A stretch of DNA of 64,000 bases from Arthrobacter globiformis (GCF_030818015.1 NZ_JAUSZX010000003.1:62001-126000); one strand, 5' to 3'. Counted from the stretch's first letter, positions 32,607 through 42,330 are shown. Notes: generated from the letters alone by a model not told the origin. Translations and numbers: made by a program.

Positions 32607-33164
32607 AGCGGGCTTACCTTTCAATAGCAAACCTGCAGATCGTAGCCCAACCGATCAGATATACACAGTCAAGCTCAAGGTTGGCTCAAGATCACACAAC
32701 CAGCTTCCTCACTAACGAAGGATTTCAAGAATAGGTGGAATCGAGAATGGCGGTGTGTAGAGTTTGCCGATAATTGGCGGCGTTCTGTGATCGCTTCATG
32801 TCGCATGGCTTTGGGCCACTAGCTGTCTTGTATCGATAGCGTTTCGAGACGGGAAGGTTTCGCGACAAAAAACGGCTCCAATCGCCGAATGGACTCGCTC
32901 GGATTCGAGCCCAGCCTCACCCCACTTTCCGGAGGAAGGTCACCTTCGTTTTCTTACTACTAGACACCGAGTTGGATTGGGCGAAGGAGTCGGCCGCCGT
33001 CAGGCGGATTCCTCACGGAACAGGGGTGCCGGTCGAGGTGATGGCGGAGTATGTCGTCGGCGACAACGCCGGGAGAAGGTGCAACCAACCTTTTCCCTTC
33101 TGCCAGCATCACCTACGCAATCCGCCAGCCCCTCTCCTTCTCCCTGTATGGAGGTTCAGGAGGT
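32607..33164. other. Intergenic region with a 41-bp repeat copy
   Basis: No gene is supported in this 560-bp stretch. It carries the repeat at 32826-32866, and AT-rich sequence near 32640-32760 that could hold promoters for the small membrane genes. Confidence 0.4.
32826..32866 (+). repeat. 41-bp repeat, left copy
   Basis: TCTTGTA, four variable bases, TAGCGTTTCGAGA, then GG-AAGGTTTCG-GAC with single variable positions. It matches 36660-36700 at 34 of 41 positions, same orientation. Each copy contains GTTTCGAGA-type half-sites 17 bp apart. It lies ~220 bp upstream of the small membrane gene at 32606. Confidence 0.6.
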
Positions 33165-33854
33165 TCAGGACTGCACCCGGGTAACCGTCAGCAGGGGCAA
33201 CGAGAGCGCCTGCGGAGCATTGGCTCCGGGCCCGGAGTACTCGATCTGCATGGCCACGGAATCGTGCGGGGCAAGATAGCTGATCCAGACCTGTTCGGTG
33301 GTGCCGGCAGCGATGGTGCCAGGGCCATGGTCGGAGTCCTGCGGGGCTACGGTGATGCCTGAGGACAGCAGCTTGAGACGCAGCTGGCCCGGGCTGAAAA
33401 GCACCGGTTCAGGCCTGTCGTTACGGACCGCGATCTCCAGCACCACGACGTCGCCCCAGGTGAAGTTGCCTGGTTGCGGCCAGTCGGAGTCCAGGAGGGG
33501 GTCACCGTTGTGATGATCGACCGCGGCGCTGGTGCCCTGTCGCGCAGAAACGCGCTGTACCCCGGGCTTTCCTGCCGCCGCGGCTACGTCCGGACCGTTC
33601 GTGACCTGCGATATTGCCGAGGCGAGCGACTTGGCAGCAGGCTGCCCCTGCGCGTCAAGCCTGTCCAAGCGACCGGCCTCGACCAGGGACAGCGTCCCGA
33701 AGGCGGTGGGCAGCTCTGCTCCGGTGCCGGGCTTGCGGGACACTACGCCGTAAGTCCCGCCGCCGACCAGCAGGAGCGCTCCGCCCCCGATGATGAGTCC
33801 AAACTGCCGGCGGCTCAGGGGCGGTGCGGCAGGGGACGGTGAAGGAAAGTTCAT
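33165..33854 (-). CDS. Exported protein beside a multicopper oxidase
   Basis: A 229-aa protein with a twin-arginine-like start (SRRQFGLIIGGGALLLVGGGTYGV), so it is exported or membrane-anchored. The rest has a beta-rich look, with WGDVVVLEIAVRNDRPEPVLFSPGQLRLKLLSSG, GTIAAGTTEQVWISYLAP and YSGPGANAP; this resembles immunoglobulin-like (DUF4352-type) domains. It follows the multicopper oxidase gene on the same strand, 264 bp away, with a hairpin between them. Possible role: accessory of the oxidase at the cell surface; this is inference from position only. Confidence 0.6.
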   Translation of the reverse strand: MNFPSPSPAAPPLSRRQFGLIIGGGALLLVGGGTYGVVSRKPGTGAELPTAFGTLSLVEAGRLDRLDAQGQPAAKSLASAISQVTNGPDVAAAAGKPGVQRVSARQGTSAAVDHHNGDPLLDSDWPQPGNFTWGDVVVLEIAVRNDRPEPVLFSPGQLRLKLLSSGITVAPQDSDHGPGTIAAGTTEQVWISYLAPHDSVAMQIEYSGPGANAPQALSLPLLTVTRVQS

Positions 33855-33938
33855 GACTGCTCCCCAATATTGTTTTCCCGGCTAGGTCAAGTGTTGTGGG
33901 GGAAGCCTACGGAAAGGCTGTGAAGCCCGATTTGTCAG

Positions 33939-33965
33939 AACATGCCTGGGTCCAGCGGGCATGTT
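33939..33965 (+). terminator. Hairpin between oxidase and accessory gene
   Basis: AACATGCC and GGCATGTT form an 8-bp stem around an 11-base loop, followed on the plus strand by TTTGTGTTT. Both neighbouring genes are on the minus strand, so the T-rich side is on the wrong strand for them; it may be an mRNA-processing or regulatory hairpin. Confidence 0.4.
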
Positions 33966-34118
33966 TTGTGTTTCCCGGTGGTTGGCCCGCCGATCTTCAG
34001 GAATGCCTGCGGGCCCGGTCGAGGGCCGTCGGGACGCCGGGGGCTTGACCCCCACCTTCACGTTTGATCCATCCGCAGAGGGACATGACGCTCTTTGAGG
34101 GCAGCAGCGGGGAAGGGT

Positions 34119-36467
34119 TCAGGCTGCGTTGACTGTAACTGTCTTGGTGGCCAGGACCTCCGAGGTGATCCAGTGCAGGAACTGGATGCTGATGGTGTAC
34201 CTTCCGGGTGAGGCCGGGCGGAGCAGGAAATCAAACTTCTCCGCAGCGCCGGACTTGATGATGTTGGTCAGCAGCGGCTGCCCCGCCTGGGAGGGCTGGA
34301 CCGCAGGTCCGGTGGGGCTGGGGGTGTTCCAGAAGGGCCGGCCGTCATGGGCGATGAGCTCCGCGATCTTGGCCGGCCTGCCCGCGGAGTCGGTGAACGT
34401 GGTGCGTGTGGGGAAGTAATCTACGTTCACCATCCGCACCAGGGTTGGGTATTTCCCGTTCCGCACCACGTTGGCCCGCATCTGAGAGATGGCCCAGACG
34501 ATGTCGTCACCCCTTGGCCGGTGGGCGATCGCGCCGCCGAGGAGGAAGAAATGCCTGGGCTGGAACCGGTTGAGGCCCACGTCCTCGCCGTTGAGCCCCG
34601 CAGCGTGGTTGAGCTCGTGCCAGCGCGGGTCGAGGGAGTAGGGGCCGATAAATGTCTCGGTGTCGATGTCGTAGAGGGGACCGTTCACGGAATGACGCCG
34701 TGTGCCGGCGGGCCAGGGGGATGCAGGGTTTTGACGCGGATCAACGACGACCGCACCGAACATGCCCATCTGGACGTGCAGGGGCGTGTTGACGTGGCAG
34801 TGGTAGAAGTAGGTGCCAGAGGCTCCACGGTTGGGGTTGCCCGGTTCGCCCACTTCCGGCCGCCACTGGTACGTGTAATGCCCTGTGACCTCGAAGGACG
34901 TGTGGCCCACACCGTCATTGCGCGGATCCGGCTCAATGCCGTGCCAGTGGATGGTGTGGACGCGCTTGCCCGGTTTGACCGTGCCATGGAAGATTTGACC
35001 CTCCGTCAGCCGAAGCGTCGTGCCCGGCAGCTGGCGGCCAAACTTGTCCGCCTCAAAGCTCCACACTTCGTGCTCGGAGCCGTCGGGGAAGGTCAGCTTC
35101 CGGTTGAAGAAGTCGAACTCCTTGGCGACGTTCGGCGGCAGCGGAAACTCAGTCTCCGGGCTGCCTTCATGGGGCTGGTCTGACGCGAAGTCCACCTGGC
35201 TCCGGAACAGCTGGTGGGGATCTGCAGCGGTGGGCGGGGTTCCAGGGGCAGGCGTGGGTGTCGCGGCCAGCACCCAGTCTGCGACCAGTCCGCCGGGATA
35301 CAGGCCGCCCCGGGCAGTCTGGGACGGCTCCGCGTGGCAGTGCATCGGATATTTCCAGTCCTCGTTGCGCGCATTCCAGACGGGGTCCACCACCTCGGGC
35401 GGGCGGCGTACCGGAAGTATTGCTTCCTTCCGTTCCAGCGGCTGCAGCTGGATGGTGTCCTCCCATTGCTGAAGGACGACATCACCCTGGGGTGTGACGT
35501 GGCCGTTGGACCGGGGAAAGTCGATGCCGTTGGCGCGCACCGTCCACACGTGGTTGCCGTGATAGTGCAGCTGGTGGTCCACGATTCCGGCGTTGACCAT
35601 TCTCATCAGCTGCCCCGTGAGGATGGCCCCGGCGGCAGGGGAGGCGCTGAAGTTCCGTACGTCGGTTTCCCGCGGGAACCCGGAGGCGAGGGTGTCCTGG
35701 TCACGGCGTTCGTCCAGTTCCTTGTCGGTGCTGACGGCCAGCGACTGGAAGCCCGAAAAGCCGTTGATGGTGAAATAGTCCGGCTCCGCCGGGACGGCCA
35801 GAGGGTCAACCGTCTGCCCCCGGGATGCAATGCGCGCCCAGTTCGAGTCCACGTCATGGCACAGCCACAGCCACTGCCGCTCGAACTCAGCCGCACCGGC
35901 GGCAAGCCGCCACGCGTTGCCGGGATCGATGACCACCAGCGCACCATACAGGCCCAGGGTCCGTTCTACGGGCTGGTTGCCGGGATCGGTGAACACGTAG
36001 GTCCCGGGCAGCGGCGCCCTGAACTGCAGAAGCTTCGTTTTTCCCGGGGCAACGGCACCGGATCCCACGTCGGCCCCGCCCGGCCCGGCCCGGTGAAACC
36101 GGAGCTCATGCGGCTGGGAAAGGTTGTTGTGCACCATGATCTGGATGGTGCTGCCCGTCTCGGCGATCAGTGTCCGCTCCGGAAAGTAACTCGCCCAGTG
36201 TCCACGGCGGACAAAGTACTCGCCCTTGTTCGCCGCATCGGGCCGCAAAGGCTGCGGCCGCCCGTGGGGCGGCGGCGGGGCGCTGAGCGGATAGGTGCGG
36301 CTGGCCACCACCCGTCCGTTCGCCGTGATGACGCGCGGGCTCATGGCCAGCGCCGGCTTCGGATCATTCAGTGCGGTGCGGCGCTCCCCGAAGCCCCGGT
36401 GGTAGACCAGCGATCCGTCCACCATCGGAACGAATCCATCGTTGATGTGGATATCCAAAATTGCCAT
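34119..36467 (-). CDS. Multicopper oxidase
   Basis: A ~780-aa copper oxidase. Copper-ligand motifs are visible in order: LHYHGNHVWTV and YPMHCHAEPSQTARGGLY (middle), HTIHWHGIEPDP (residues ~490-500), and the C-terminal YFYHCHVNTPLHVQMGMFG with the HCH...HxxxxM type-1 copper pattern. The first domain has IMVHNNLSQPHELRFHRAG. I start at the ATG at 36467 (MAILDIHINDGF), preceded by GGAGGT; the longer frame adds 21 unlikely residues. No signal peptide is seen at this start, so it may be cytosolic or exported by another route. Likely roles are oxidation of metals or of phenolic compounds. It is preceded by the 41-bp repeat at 36660-36700. Confidence 0.85.
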   Translation of the reverse strand: MAILDIHINDGFVPMVDGSLVYHRGFGERRTALNDPKPALAMSPRVITANGRVVASRTYPLSAPPPPHGRPQPLRPDAANKGEYFVRRGHWASYFPERTLIAETGSTIQIMVHNNLSQPHELRFHRAGPGGADVGSGAVAPGKTKLLQFRAPLPGTYVFTDPGNQPVERTLGLYGALVVIDPGNAWRLAAGAAEFERQWLWLCHDVDSNWARIASRGQTVDPLAVPAEPDYFTINGFSGFQSLAVSTDKELDERRDQDTLASGFPRETDVRNFSASPAAGAILTGQLMRMVNAGIVDHQLHYHGNHVWTVRANGIDFPRSNGHVTPQGDVVLQQWEDTIQLQPLERKEAILPVRRPPEVVDPVWNARNEDWKYPMHCHAEPSQTARGGLYPGGLVADWVLAATPTPAPGTPPTAADPHQLFRSQVDFASDQPHEGSPETEFPLPPNVAKEFDFFNRKLTFPDGSEHEVWSFEADKFGRQLPGTTLRLTEGQIFHGTVKPGKRVHTIHWHGIEPDPRNDGVGHTSFEVTGHYTYQWRPEVGEPGNPNRGASGTYFYHCHVNTPLHVQMGMFGAVVVDPRQNPASPWPAGTRRHSVNGPLYDIDTETFIGPYSLDPRWHELNHAAGLNGEDVGLNRFQPRHFFLLGGAIAHRPRGDDIVWAISQMRANVVRNGKYPTLVRMVNVDYFPTRTTFTDSAGRPAKIAELIAHDGRPFWNTPSPTGPAVQPSQAGQPLLTNIIKSGAAEKFDFLLRPASPGRYTISIQFLHWITSEVLATKTVTVNAA

Positions 36468-36976
36468 GGCCGACCTCCAGGGTGCTGGGGACCGGAACTG
36501 AGTTGGCAGGAGAGTCCAGAACGCCCCCAATTGCGCGCTTACAGACAGGACTCATGGTTGCGGCCGCAGCCTAGGGAAAGCTTGTGGCGCGACTATCGAC
36601 ACGCATGTCTTGACATAGGAGAATCCGTAGGCCACAGGCGTCTCCCGTCCGGTGTCACGTCTTGTAAGCCTAGCGTTTCGAGAGGGAAAGGTTTCGAGAC
36701 CGGGTGGGATGGATGGATCTCGGGACAGACAACAGCCGGTCCACCCTCCGGCTGCCCGTGCGGGAGCAAGAGGGTGGACTGGGTTGTTCGGGAAACTGGA
36801 TGCGGCAGCGGACTTAGCGGGGAGGTGTCCTAGGGTTGGGCTCGCCGTTGAGGAATCGAGGAGAGCCCGCGGACCCGCTTAACCGGCTTTCACCGGCATA
36901 AACCGACGGCGGCCGGGGTACGGTCAGTGCTTAGGAGGATGCCGCTGCGGCAGAAACCACGACGAAGGAGCACATC
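36468..36976. other. Intergenic region with a 41-bp repeat copy
   Basis: About 510 bp between the oxidase start and the plus-strand stress gene. It holds the repeat at 36660-36700, likely promoter region of both divergent genes. No additional gene is supported. Confidence 0.4.
36660..36700 (+). repeat. 41-bp repeat, right copy
   Basis: Second copy of the repeat at 32826-32866, 193 bp upstream of the multicopper oxidase start. Both copies sit ~200 bp upstream of minus-strand genes, so they may be a shared regulatory site rather than transposon ends. Confidence 0.6.
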
Positions 36977-37237
36977 GTGATTGGATTCATCATTGCCGGC
37001 CTCATCATCGGCGCACTCGCCCGCCTTATCAAGCCGGGCAAGCAGAACCTCGGCCTGCTCGCCACTCTTTTGCTGGGCCTTGTCGGCTCGGTGATCGGCG
37101 GAGTGGTGGCGTCACTGCTGGGGACGGGGAACATTTTTGAGTTGAACTTCCTGGGCTTCATCGTGGCCGTCATCGCGTCGGTGCTTCTGGTGGGCACGGC
37201 CGAAGCGGTTGCCGGCCGCAGGTCACTGCGCCGCTGA
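36977..37237 (+). CDS. GlsB/YeaQ/YmgE-family membrane protein
   Basis: An 86-aa protein with three hydrophobic segments, the first starting at residue 2 (IGFIIAGLIIGALARLI), then LGLLATLLLGLVGSVIGGVVASLLG and FLGFIVAVIASVLLVGTAEAV. The G-x-I-x-G-x-x-A-R-x-x-x-P-G pattern near the first helix is typical of this family of small stress-induced inner-membrane proteins ('transglycosylase-associated'). It starts with GTG at 36977. Induction by envelope or osmotic stress is known for family members; nothing in the local sequence proves it here. Confidence 0.9.
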   Translation: MIGFIIAGLIIGALARLIKPGKQNLGLLATLLLGLVGSVIGGVVASLLGTGNIFELNFLGFIVAVIASVLLVGTAEAVAGRRSLRR

Positions 37238-37378
37238 CCCAGCACCGATTGTCCATCGTTGTTCTTGTTCCCGCTCTATATTCTTTGCTGTTGAAGGCCC
37301 GCCGTTTCCCCCAATCGGCGGGCCGTCTCCACAGCCAGCCTGCGGAAGCGCGGAAGTTGGTGCCGCTCGCATGGGCGG

Positions 37379-37768
37379 TTACGGCTTTCCTTCGGGTGTG
37401 GGGCCGGTGCCCCTGCGAAGCCAAGTCATGGCCTTCCTTGACGAGGTGAAGTAGCTGACCGGGTAGGGCAGCGGACTTACCCGCAGAACGAAGAGTGCGA
37501 TGACATAGTCCACGGGAGACGAACCCAATAGCGCAATCCGGGAAACGCTTCCCTGCGACGGAAAGACTTTTCGGGATTCCCGGGTGAAATTCACCCCTTC
37601 AAGGAGTATGAGCATCGGCAAGCTGTTTCCCTGACCGAGCGCATCTATGGCAGCGACTGCGCAGTGAACATCCTCAATCCCAATGGTTTGGCCCTTTCGC
37701 CAAGACAGTCGGAGGATTCCGTCCACGTGTTCAAGAGTGCCTTTATCAGTGATTTCAATACTGCGCAT
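37379..37768 (-). CDS. Small STAS/SEC14-like protein, copy 2 (DUF7793-like)
   Basis: A 129-aa paralogue of the protein at 27475-27882. It shares IEITDKGTLEHVDGILRLSW, VAAIDALGQGNSLPMLILLEGV and SRIALLGSSPVDYVIALFVL; the C-terminus extends differently (YFTSSRKAMTWLRRGTGP). Here the ATG at 37768 is preceded by GGAAGGA at normal spacing, which helps to define the start of the family. The function is unknown; the fold looks like STAS/SEC14-type regulatory domains. Confidence 0.75.
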   Translation of the reverse strand: MRSIEITDKGTLEHVDGILRLSWRKGQTIGIEDVHCAVAAIDALGQGNSLPMLILLEGVNFTRESRKVFPSQGSVSRIALLGSSPVDYVIALFVLRVSPLPYPVSYFTSSRKAMTWLRRGTGPTPEGKP

Positions 37769-38589
37769 GGGGTCCTTCCCGACTGATTTTGGGTCCCCCA
37801 AGTCATGACCCTAATCCACGCTGCGCCGTTAGCACTGACTACTCGCAGGGCCGGCACTTTGTTTCTTGAATTTGGTGGTGGCCCTCGGGACACCTTCCCC
37901 AGGAAGCTCAAAATTGTGTTCATCCTTGGACAATTCATACCCAATCTTGAGGAGGAGAAGGCATCATGGAGCGGCAAACCCATGAAGCAGGCGAGCGGTT
38001 GCTGGGCATTGTGTGGTGACTTCTGTAGCAGAACGGAAGTTCGCACACGCCCAAATCGAGCCCTGCTGGACGCCGTACGCGCCGAGGGATCAGCTGTGCG
38101 CTCCGTCTGCCGCTATCACGCTGACTGATTAGTCTCACGCGACCAGATGTGCCAGTTTGAGATCTAAGACCTTCGCCTGGGTGCGTCAGTTAAACGAACA
38201 GGGACTCTACTCTGACGTTTCCAGAGCAGTTTTCTGACGTCAGGTTGGGGTGTGCCCAAACCTGACCCGCCCCGCCAGTTCCTCTGGAAGCCACGAGTCT
38301 GGTCCCGTGGCAAGGTCGATGACGGTCCACGCCATCACTGTGGCGCCATCGATTACGGCATCGTCTCCGGCTTCGGAGGCTGCAGCTGCGGCGAACTCAG
38401 TCGTGTGGGTCGGCGCAACGGATCCTTGAGGCCGATGTGAGGATGGATGCTGGGCACTACCCGGGACACGTTGCCCAAGGTCGGTGGACGGGTGATCGGA
38501 TGGGTGATGTGATGGCGAAAACATCAAAATGCACCAAGGGGTAACCATAGCGGCTTCCTGGAGACCCACACCTGCAGCCTCACACGGCA
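37769..38589. other. 820-bp region without a supported gene
   Basis: A strong ribosome site (GAGGAGGAGAAGG) precedes an ATG at 37966, but the frame stops after 17 codons (MERQTHEAGERLLGIVW); another frame continues from there with VVTSVAERKFAHAQIEPCW to 38127, so it may be a frameshifted small gene. A minus-strand frame ending at 38240 has a plausible C-terminus (DGATVMAWTVIDLATGPDSW) but no convincing start. Confidence 0.4.
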
Positions 38590-38988
38590 TTAACCGGAGC
38601 GGCGGGACGGCAGTCGTTGCGATAGGTGGCGATCCGGATGATCGCCTGGCCGTCCCGCCGCAGTCGAGTGGTTTCTCAGATTGTCAGCGGAGGGGCGGTC
38701 CTGACATATACGGGCGTCCACCCGCCAGACGTCGATTCCGTCCTCTTGATGAAGCATGACGCGCCCGTTTCCCGCACTCAGGTGGATCCACATGGTGGTG
38801 CCATCTTCGGTGATGTCGTCGACCCACCCGACACCTTCCGTCCGGTTGCCGCGGCGCAGCTCGACGAATTCATCACGCCACAGGTGTTTCCACTGGGCTA
38901 TCCGATAGGGCTTGGTTCCCGGGTCCGGCAGGCGTGGCGCCGTGATCGAAGGTTCGCTGTCCTTTTGAGGCATCGTAGGGACCCACAC
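38590..38988 (-). CDS. Hypothetical protein, related to 41772-42089
   Basis: A 132-aa protein. Its middle (WKHLWRDEFVELRRGNRTEG, VGWVDDITEDGTTMWIHLSAG, GRVMLHQEDGIDVWRVD) parallels the protein at 41772-42089 (VDVYLGSEFVRRATVDAVTD, DGNILWLAAEGPFSRTLIDK, AQGYEVWLAP): both have 'FV-R ... V-D-x-V/I-x-x-D-G-x-x-x-W-L-x-x' followed by '-R-x-x-L/M-x-x-x-x-G-x-E/D-V-W'. A small beta-barrel fold is likely. The opposite strand also has an open frame (38626-38997), which I reject as a shadow. It lies just upstream of the thiolase gene end. Confidence 0.55.
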   Translation of the reverse strand: MWVPTMPQKDSEPSITAPRLPDPGTKPYRIAQWKHLWRDEFVELRRGNRTEGVGWVDDITEDGTTMWIHLSAGNGRVMLHQEDGIDVWRVDARICQDRPSADNLRNHSTAAGRPGDHPDRHLSQRLPSRRSG

Positions 38989-38993
38989 TTGTC

Positions 38994-40166
38994 CTAGCTA
39001 GACGCTCTGAGGATGACGGCGGATCCTTGTCCGCCGCCCCCACATATGCCGGCCGCTCCAAGTTGTCCTGGTCCCAGCTCGGCCAACTGCCGCGCCAGCG
39101 TGCCAACAATCCGGGCACCTGAAGCGCCGATGGGATGGCCGAGTGCGACGGCCCCGCCCCGGGTATTAACGATGTCAGGACTGATACCGAGTTTCCGAAC
39201 CGATCTGATTGCCACGGCGGCGAAGGCTTCATTGATCTCGACGGCTGCGAGGTCCTCAACGTCTGCGTGCATCCGGGCGAGAGCAGCCGTGATCGCGTTG
39301 GCCGGCTGGTCGTGCAGACGCACATCAGGACCTGCTACGAAAGCATGCGACTCGATGACGGCGAGGGGTGAAAGGTTCAGGCGTTCAGCTGCGGAATCAC
39401 TGACCAGCACCAGAGCAGCAGCACCGTCCGTTATCTGGGACGAGTTTCCGGCAGTGATGCTTCCTGCACCGCCAAAGGCCGGGCGAAGTGGAGCCAAGGA
39501 CTCTTCTGTTGTTCCCCGACGTACCCCGTCATCGTCGGTGATGACTGTAGTGCCCTTACCCGAGACCAGCTTGAACGGCTCGATTTCCTCGGCGAGGAAG
39601 TCCGCGTAGGTTTCGGCTTTTTGGTGGGATGCTGCAGCCCAGGCGTCCTGGCTTGGCCTGTCAAGGGCATATTCGCTGTTTCCCTCTTCCGTGGACACGC
39701 CCATCGAGCGCTGTTCGAATGCGTCTGTTAGCCCGTCGTACTCGAGCGTGTCCAGAGCCTGCATGGAGCCGTACCTGTTCCCGGCACGCGCTTGGAAGAC
39801 ATGAGGCGCCAAGGACATGGATTCCTGTCCCAAAGCCATAACTACATCTGCCTCACCTGCGGAAATCATACGGGCACCCGAGACCACTGCCTCCATTCCA
39901 GACAAGCACACTGCATTCAGCGTTATGGCCGGTACGGACATCGGGACGCCCGCGGTCACCGATGACTGCCGGGCCGGGTTCTGGCCAGCTCCGCCCTGGA
40001 GAACTTGTCCAGCAAAAACATACTGCACGTCCGTCGCTTGCACACCGGCGCGACTTAGTGCCGCACTGATCGCATGCGCGCCCAGTGCCGTTGCCGGCAC
40101 GGAAGCGAACCGTCCGTTGAACCTCGAAAAGGGAGTCCGGGCATAGCCCGCTATCAACACACTCAT
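38994..40166 (-). CDS. Thiolase (acetyl-CoA acetyltransferase family)
   Basis: A 390-aa thiolase. The acylated Cys lies in NAVCLSGM (Cys87), the second motif NEAFAAVAI and the third motif [10 protein letters not shown] are present, and the final CGGGGQG carries the second active-site Cys. The gene follows a CoA-transferase subunit gene with a 4-bp overlap (ATGA), so it is translated from the same message. In this setting it would cleave the CoA thioester (for example 3-oxoadipyl-CoA or acetoacetyl-CoA) made by the transferase; I cannot tell which substrate is used. Confidence 0.92.
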   Translation of the reverse strand: MSVLIAGYARTPFSRFNGRFASVPATALGAHAISAALSRAGVQATDVQYVFAGQVLQGGAGQNPARQSSVTAGVPMSVPAITLNAVCLSGMEAVVSGARMISAGEADVVMALGQESMSLAPHVFQARAGNRYGSMQALDTLEYDGLTDAFEQRSMGVSTEEGNSEYALDRPSQDAWAAASHQKAETYADFLAEEIEPFKLVSGKGTTVITDDDGVRRGTTEESLAPLRPAFGGAGSITAGNSSQITDGAAALVLVSDSAAERLNLSPLAVIESHAFVAGPDVRLHDQPANAITAALARMHADVEDLAAVEINEAFAAVAIRSVRKLGISPDIVNTRGGAVALGHPIGASGARIVGTLARQLAELGPGQLGAAGICGGGGQGSAVILRASS

Positions 40167-40924
40167 GCTTGTACCGCCTCAGAAGCTTTCGGGGACTCCG
40201 CATTCAGCCCAGGGTGCGCAGTAATGGGAAAACCGGTAAATTCGCGGATGTCCGGGTGGCTGGGCCCCGGTACGTTCAGGGATATATCGAATTCCGCTTC
40301 GGTTTTATCGTGAATGTCAGCGAGACTCGCACCCGGGGCCAGGCGGGTCAGCGTGAGCCGCCGGCGGCCGTCGTCCTTCTTCACCAGGTCGAAGACTGCG
40401 AGCTCACTGACGATCCGGTCCACGCAGTTCAGCCCGGTCAGGGGCAGGGTGCATTCGCGGACGATCTTGGCTGAGCCGTCTTTGGCGTTGTGTTCGGTGA
40501 GGACCACGACGCGCGGGGTGCCGGCGACGAGGTCCATGGCGCCGCCCATGCCTTTGACCATCTTGCCGGGGATGGTCCAGTTGGCGAGGTCGCCGTGGCC
40601 GGAGACCTGCATGGCGCCCAGTATGGCGACTTTGACGTGCCCGCCGCGGATCATGCCGAAGGAGGTGGCGGAGTCGAAGATACTGCCGCCGGGCAGGACG
40701 GTGACGGTTTGCTTGCCGGCGTTGATGAGGTCGGCGTCCTCCTCACCCTCGTAGGGGAATGGCCCCATACCCAGGAGACCGTTTTCACTCTGCAAAACGA
40801 CTCGGACGCCGTTGGGCAGGTTGTTGGCCACCAGCGTGGGGATGCCGATGCCCAGGTTCACGTAATCGCCGTCATTCAGTTCTTCGGCCGCGATCGCAGC
40901 CATTTCATCCCTGGTCCACGCCAT
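40163..40924 (-). CDS. CoA-transferase beta subunit
   Basis: A 253-aa family I CoA-transferase subunit B. The active-site Glu lies in the [21 protein letters not shown] region, and [18 protein letters not shown] is typical of ScoB/PcaJ. It is encoded after the alpha subunit (30 bp gap, GAAGGAGAAA before the ATG) and overlaps the thiolase start. Together with subunit A it transfers CoA from succinyl-CoA to a 3-oxoacid such as 3-oxoadipate or acetoacetate. Confidence 0.9.
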   Translation of the reverse strand: MAWTRDEMAAIAAEELNDGDYVNLGIGIPTLVANNLPNGVRVVLQSENGLLGMGPFPYEGEEDADLINAGKQTVTVLPGGSIFDSATSFGMIRGGHVKVAILGAMQVSGHGDLANWTIPGKMVKGMGGAMDLVAGTPRVVVLTEHNAKDGSAKIVRECTLPLTGLNCVDRIVSELAVFDLVKKDDGRRRLTLTRLAPGASLADIHDKTEAEFDISLNVPGPSHPDIREFTGFPITAHPGLNAESPKASEAVQA

Positions 40925-40954
40925 GGGGTTTCTCCTTCGTAAGTGTGTGAGGCC

Positions 40955-41686
40955 TCAGACGGCCAGGGCCTCGGTGCTGAGAGATTCGGTGCGCGGCCGG
41001 ACGGTGCGCTGCTCAACGTCCTTGACACGGGCGGTGGCCTGCACCAGTCGCTGCACAAAGACCCCCGGGGTAACGATGTGGTTGGGATCCAGTTCGCCCG
41101 GTTCCACAACCACCTCAGCCTCCGCGACGGTGAGTCGACCCGCGGTGGCGACCACCGGATTGAAGTTCCGTGCGGTATACCGGTAGATCAAGTTGCCATC
41201 GGTATCAGCCGTGTGGGCGTGTACGAGGGCGACGTCGGCGACGATGGCGCGCTCCTGGATGTACGTTTCACGGTCAAAGACCTCGTGCGGCTTGCCTTCC
41301 GCAACCAGGGTGCCAACGCCTGTCTTGGTGTAGAACGCCGGAATGCCCGCCCCACCGGCGCGCAGCCGCTCGGCCAGCGTTCCCTGCGGCGTGAACTCCA
41401 CCTCAAGGACCCCGGCCAGGTACTGCTCGGCGAACAGCTTGTTCTCACCGACGTAGGAGGCGATCACCTTACGGACCTGCCCTGCTTCGATCAGGATGCC
41501 CAGGCCTTTGCCATCAACCCCCATGTTGTTGGAGACGACGGTCAGGTCCTTCGCGCCGGAATCCCGCACGGCCTCAATCAGGTCGGCCGGTATGCCGCTC
41601 AGCCCGAACCCGCCCACCGCAAGGGTGATCCCGTCCCTGAGCACCTCGGTCAAGGCGGCGGCCGCGTCGGATTTAAGTTTGGACAT
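40955..41686 (-). CDS. CoA-transferase alpha subunit
   Basis: A 243-aa family I CoA-transferase subunit A with the glycine-rich motif GGFGLSGIP near residue 25 (CoA-binding) and TPQGTLAERLRAGGAGIPAFYTKTGVGT (read as two pieces) in the middle. I start at the ATG at 41686 (AAGGAAATGCG before it); the longer frame from 41725 adds 13 residues without a better ribosome site. First gene of the transferase-thiolase operon. Substrate: 3-oxoadipate or acetoacetate, not distinguishable here. Confidence 0.9.
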   Translation of the reverse strand: MSKLKSDAAAALTEVLRDGITLAVGGFGLSGIPADLIEAVRDSGAKDLTVVSNNMGVDGKGLGILIEAGQVRKVIASYVGENKLFAEQYLAGVLEVEFTPQGTLAERLRAGGAGIPAFYTKTGVGTLVAEGKPHEVFDRETYIQERAIVADVALVHAHTADTDGNLIYRYTARNFNPVVATAGRLTVAEAEVVVEPGELDPNHIVTPGVFVQRLVQATARVKDVEQRTVRPRTESLSTEALAV

Positions 41687-41771
41687 CGCATTTCCTTTGT
41701 TGTTGTGTGTTGTCAGCTGCGCCATTCGCGGGGGATTTGGACGTAGCTGAGCTAGTACGGTGTGGAGGGTT

Positions 41772-42089
41772 TCATGCCACTCCGGCTAGGAGATGGCTCG
41801 GAGCAAGCCAGACTTCATATCCTTGGGCTTTGTCGATGAGCGTCCGGCTGAATGGGCCTTCAGCGGCCAACCAGAGAATGTTGCCGTCATCGGTGACTGC
41901 GTCAACTGTTGCCCTTCGAACAAATTCAGATCCCAGATACACATCCACTTCGGCACCGCGCAGCCGTTCCCATTCCAGAAACGGATTGCCACGGAGCCTG
42001 ATCAGTGCGTCCGCGCTAATCAGGACCTCAGGTATCAGCACGTGAACACCCGCGGCACGGATTGAGGACGCTTGCGGCAGAGGGCTCAT
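41772..42089 (-). CDS. Hypothetical protein, small beta-barrel-like
   Basis: A 105-aa protein related to the gene at 38590-38988 by the pattern FVRRATVDAVTDDGNILWLA, EGPFSRTLIDKAQGYEVWLA. The N-terminus (PQASSIRAAGVHVLIPEVLI, SADALIRLRGNPFLEWERLR) is different from its relative. It probably has a small beta fold; the family is common in Micrococcaceae and its role is unknown. It ends near the CoA-transferase genes but points the same way with an 85-bp gap. Confidence 0.65.
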   Translation of the reverse strand: MSPLPQASSIRAAGVHVLIPEVLISADALIRLRGNPFLEWERLRGAEVDVYLGSEFVRRATVDAVTDDGNILWLAAEGPFSRTLIDKAQGYEVWLAPSHLLAGVA

Positions 42090-42330
42090 TTGGCAGGGCG
42101 CTCAAACCTGGACACTCAGAGGCTCCCCTTCCTGGTGCACTGGATCCCACACCGGCATGCACATCGCCGATTTGCCGCTTTCCCGGTGGTGCTGGAAAGG
42201 GCAGCCATGTCCTGCTGCGCTCCTCAAGCCCGGGCCGATTGCCGGCCCGTGAACCTGCGGTGGCGACCTCGTTCCGGAGACACATATCAGGGATTCCTCT
42301 TCTCGTGTTCAGAACTACCAGAATAAAGCA

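Noticed and set aside
35214..36833. Long plus-strand frame (539 aa) opposite the multicopper oxidase
   Set aside because: It is antisense to a gene with clear copper motifs; its translation is Gly/Arg/Pro-rich with no recognisable pattern, as expected for a shadow in high-GC DNA.
38626..38997. Plus-strand 123-aa frame
   Set aside because: The minus strand of the same stretch shares a pattern with 41772-42089, so the plus frame is more likely the shadow.
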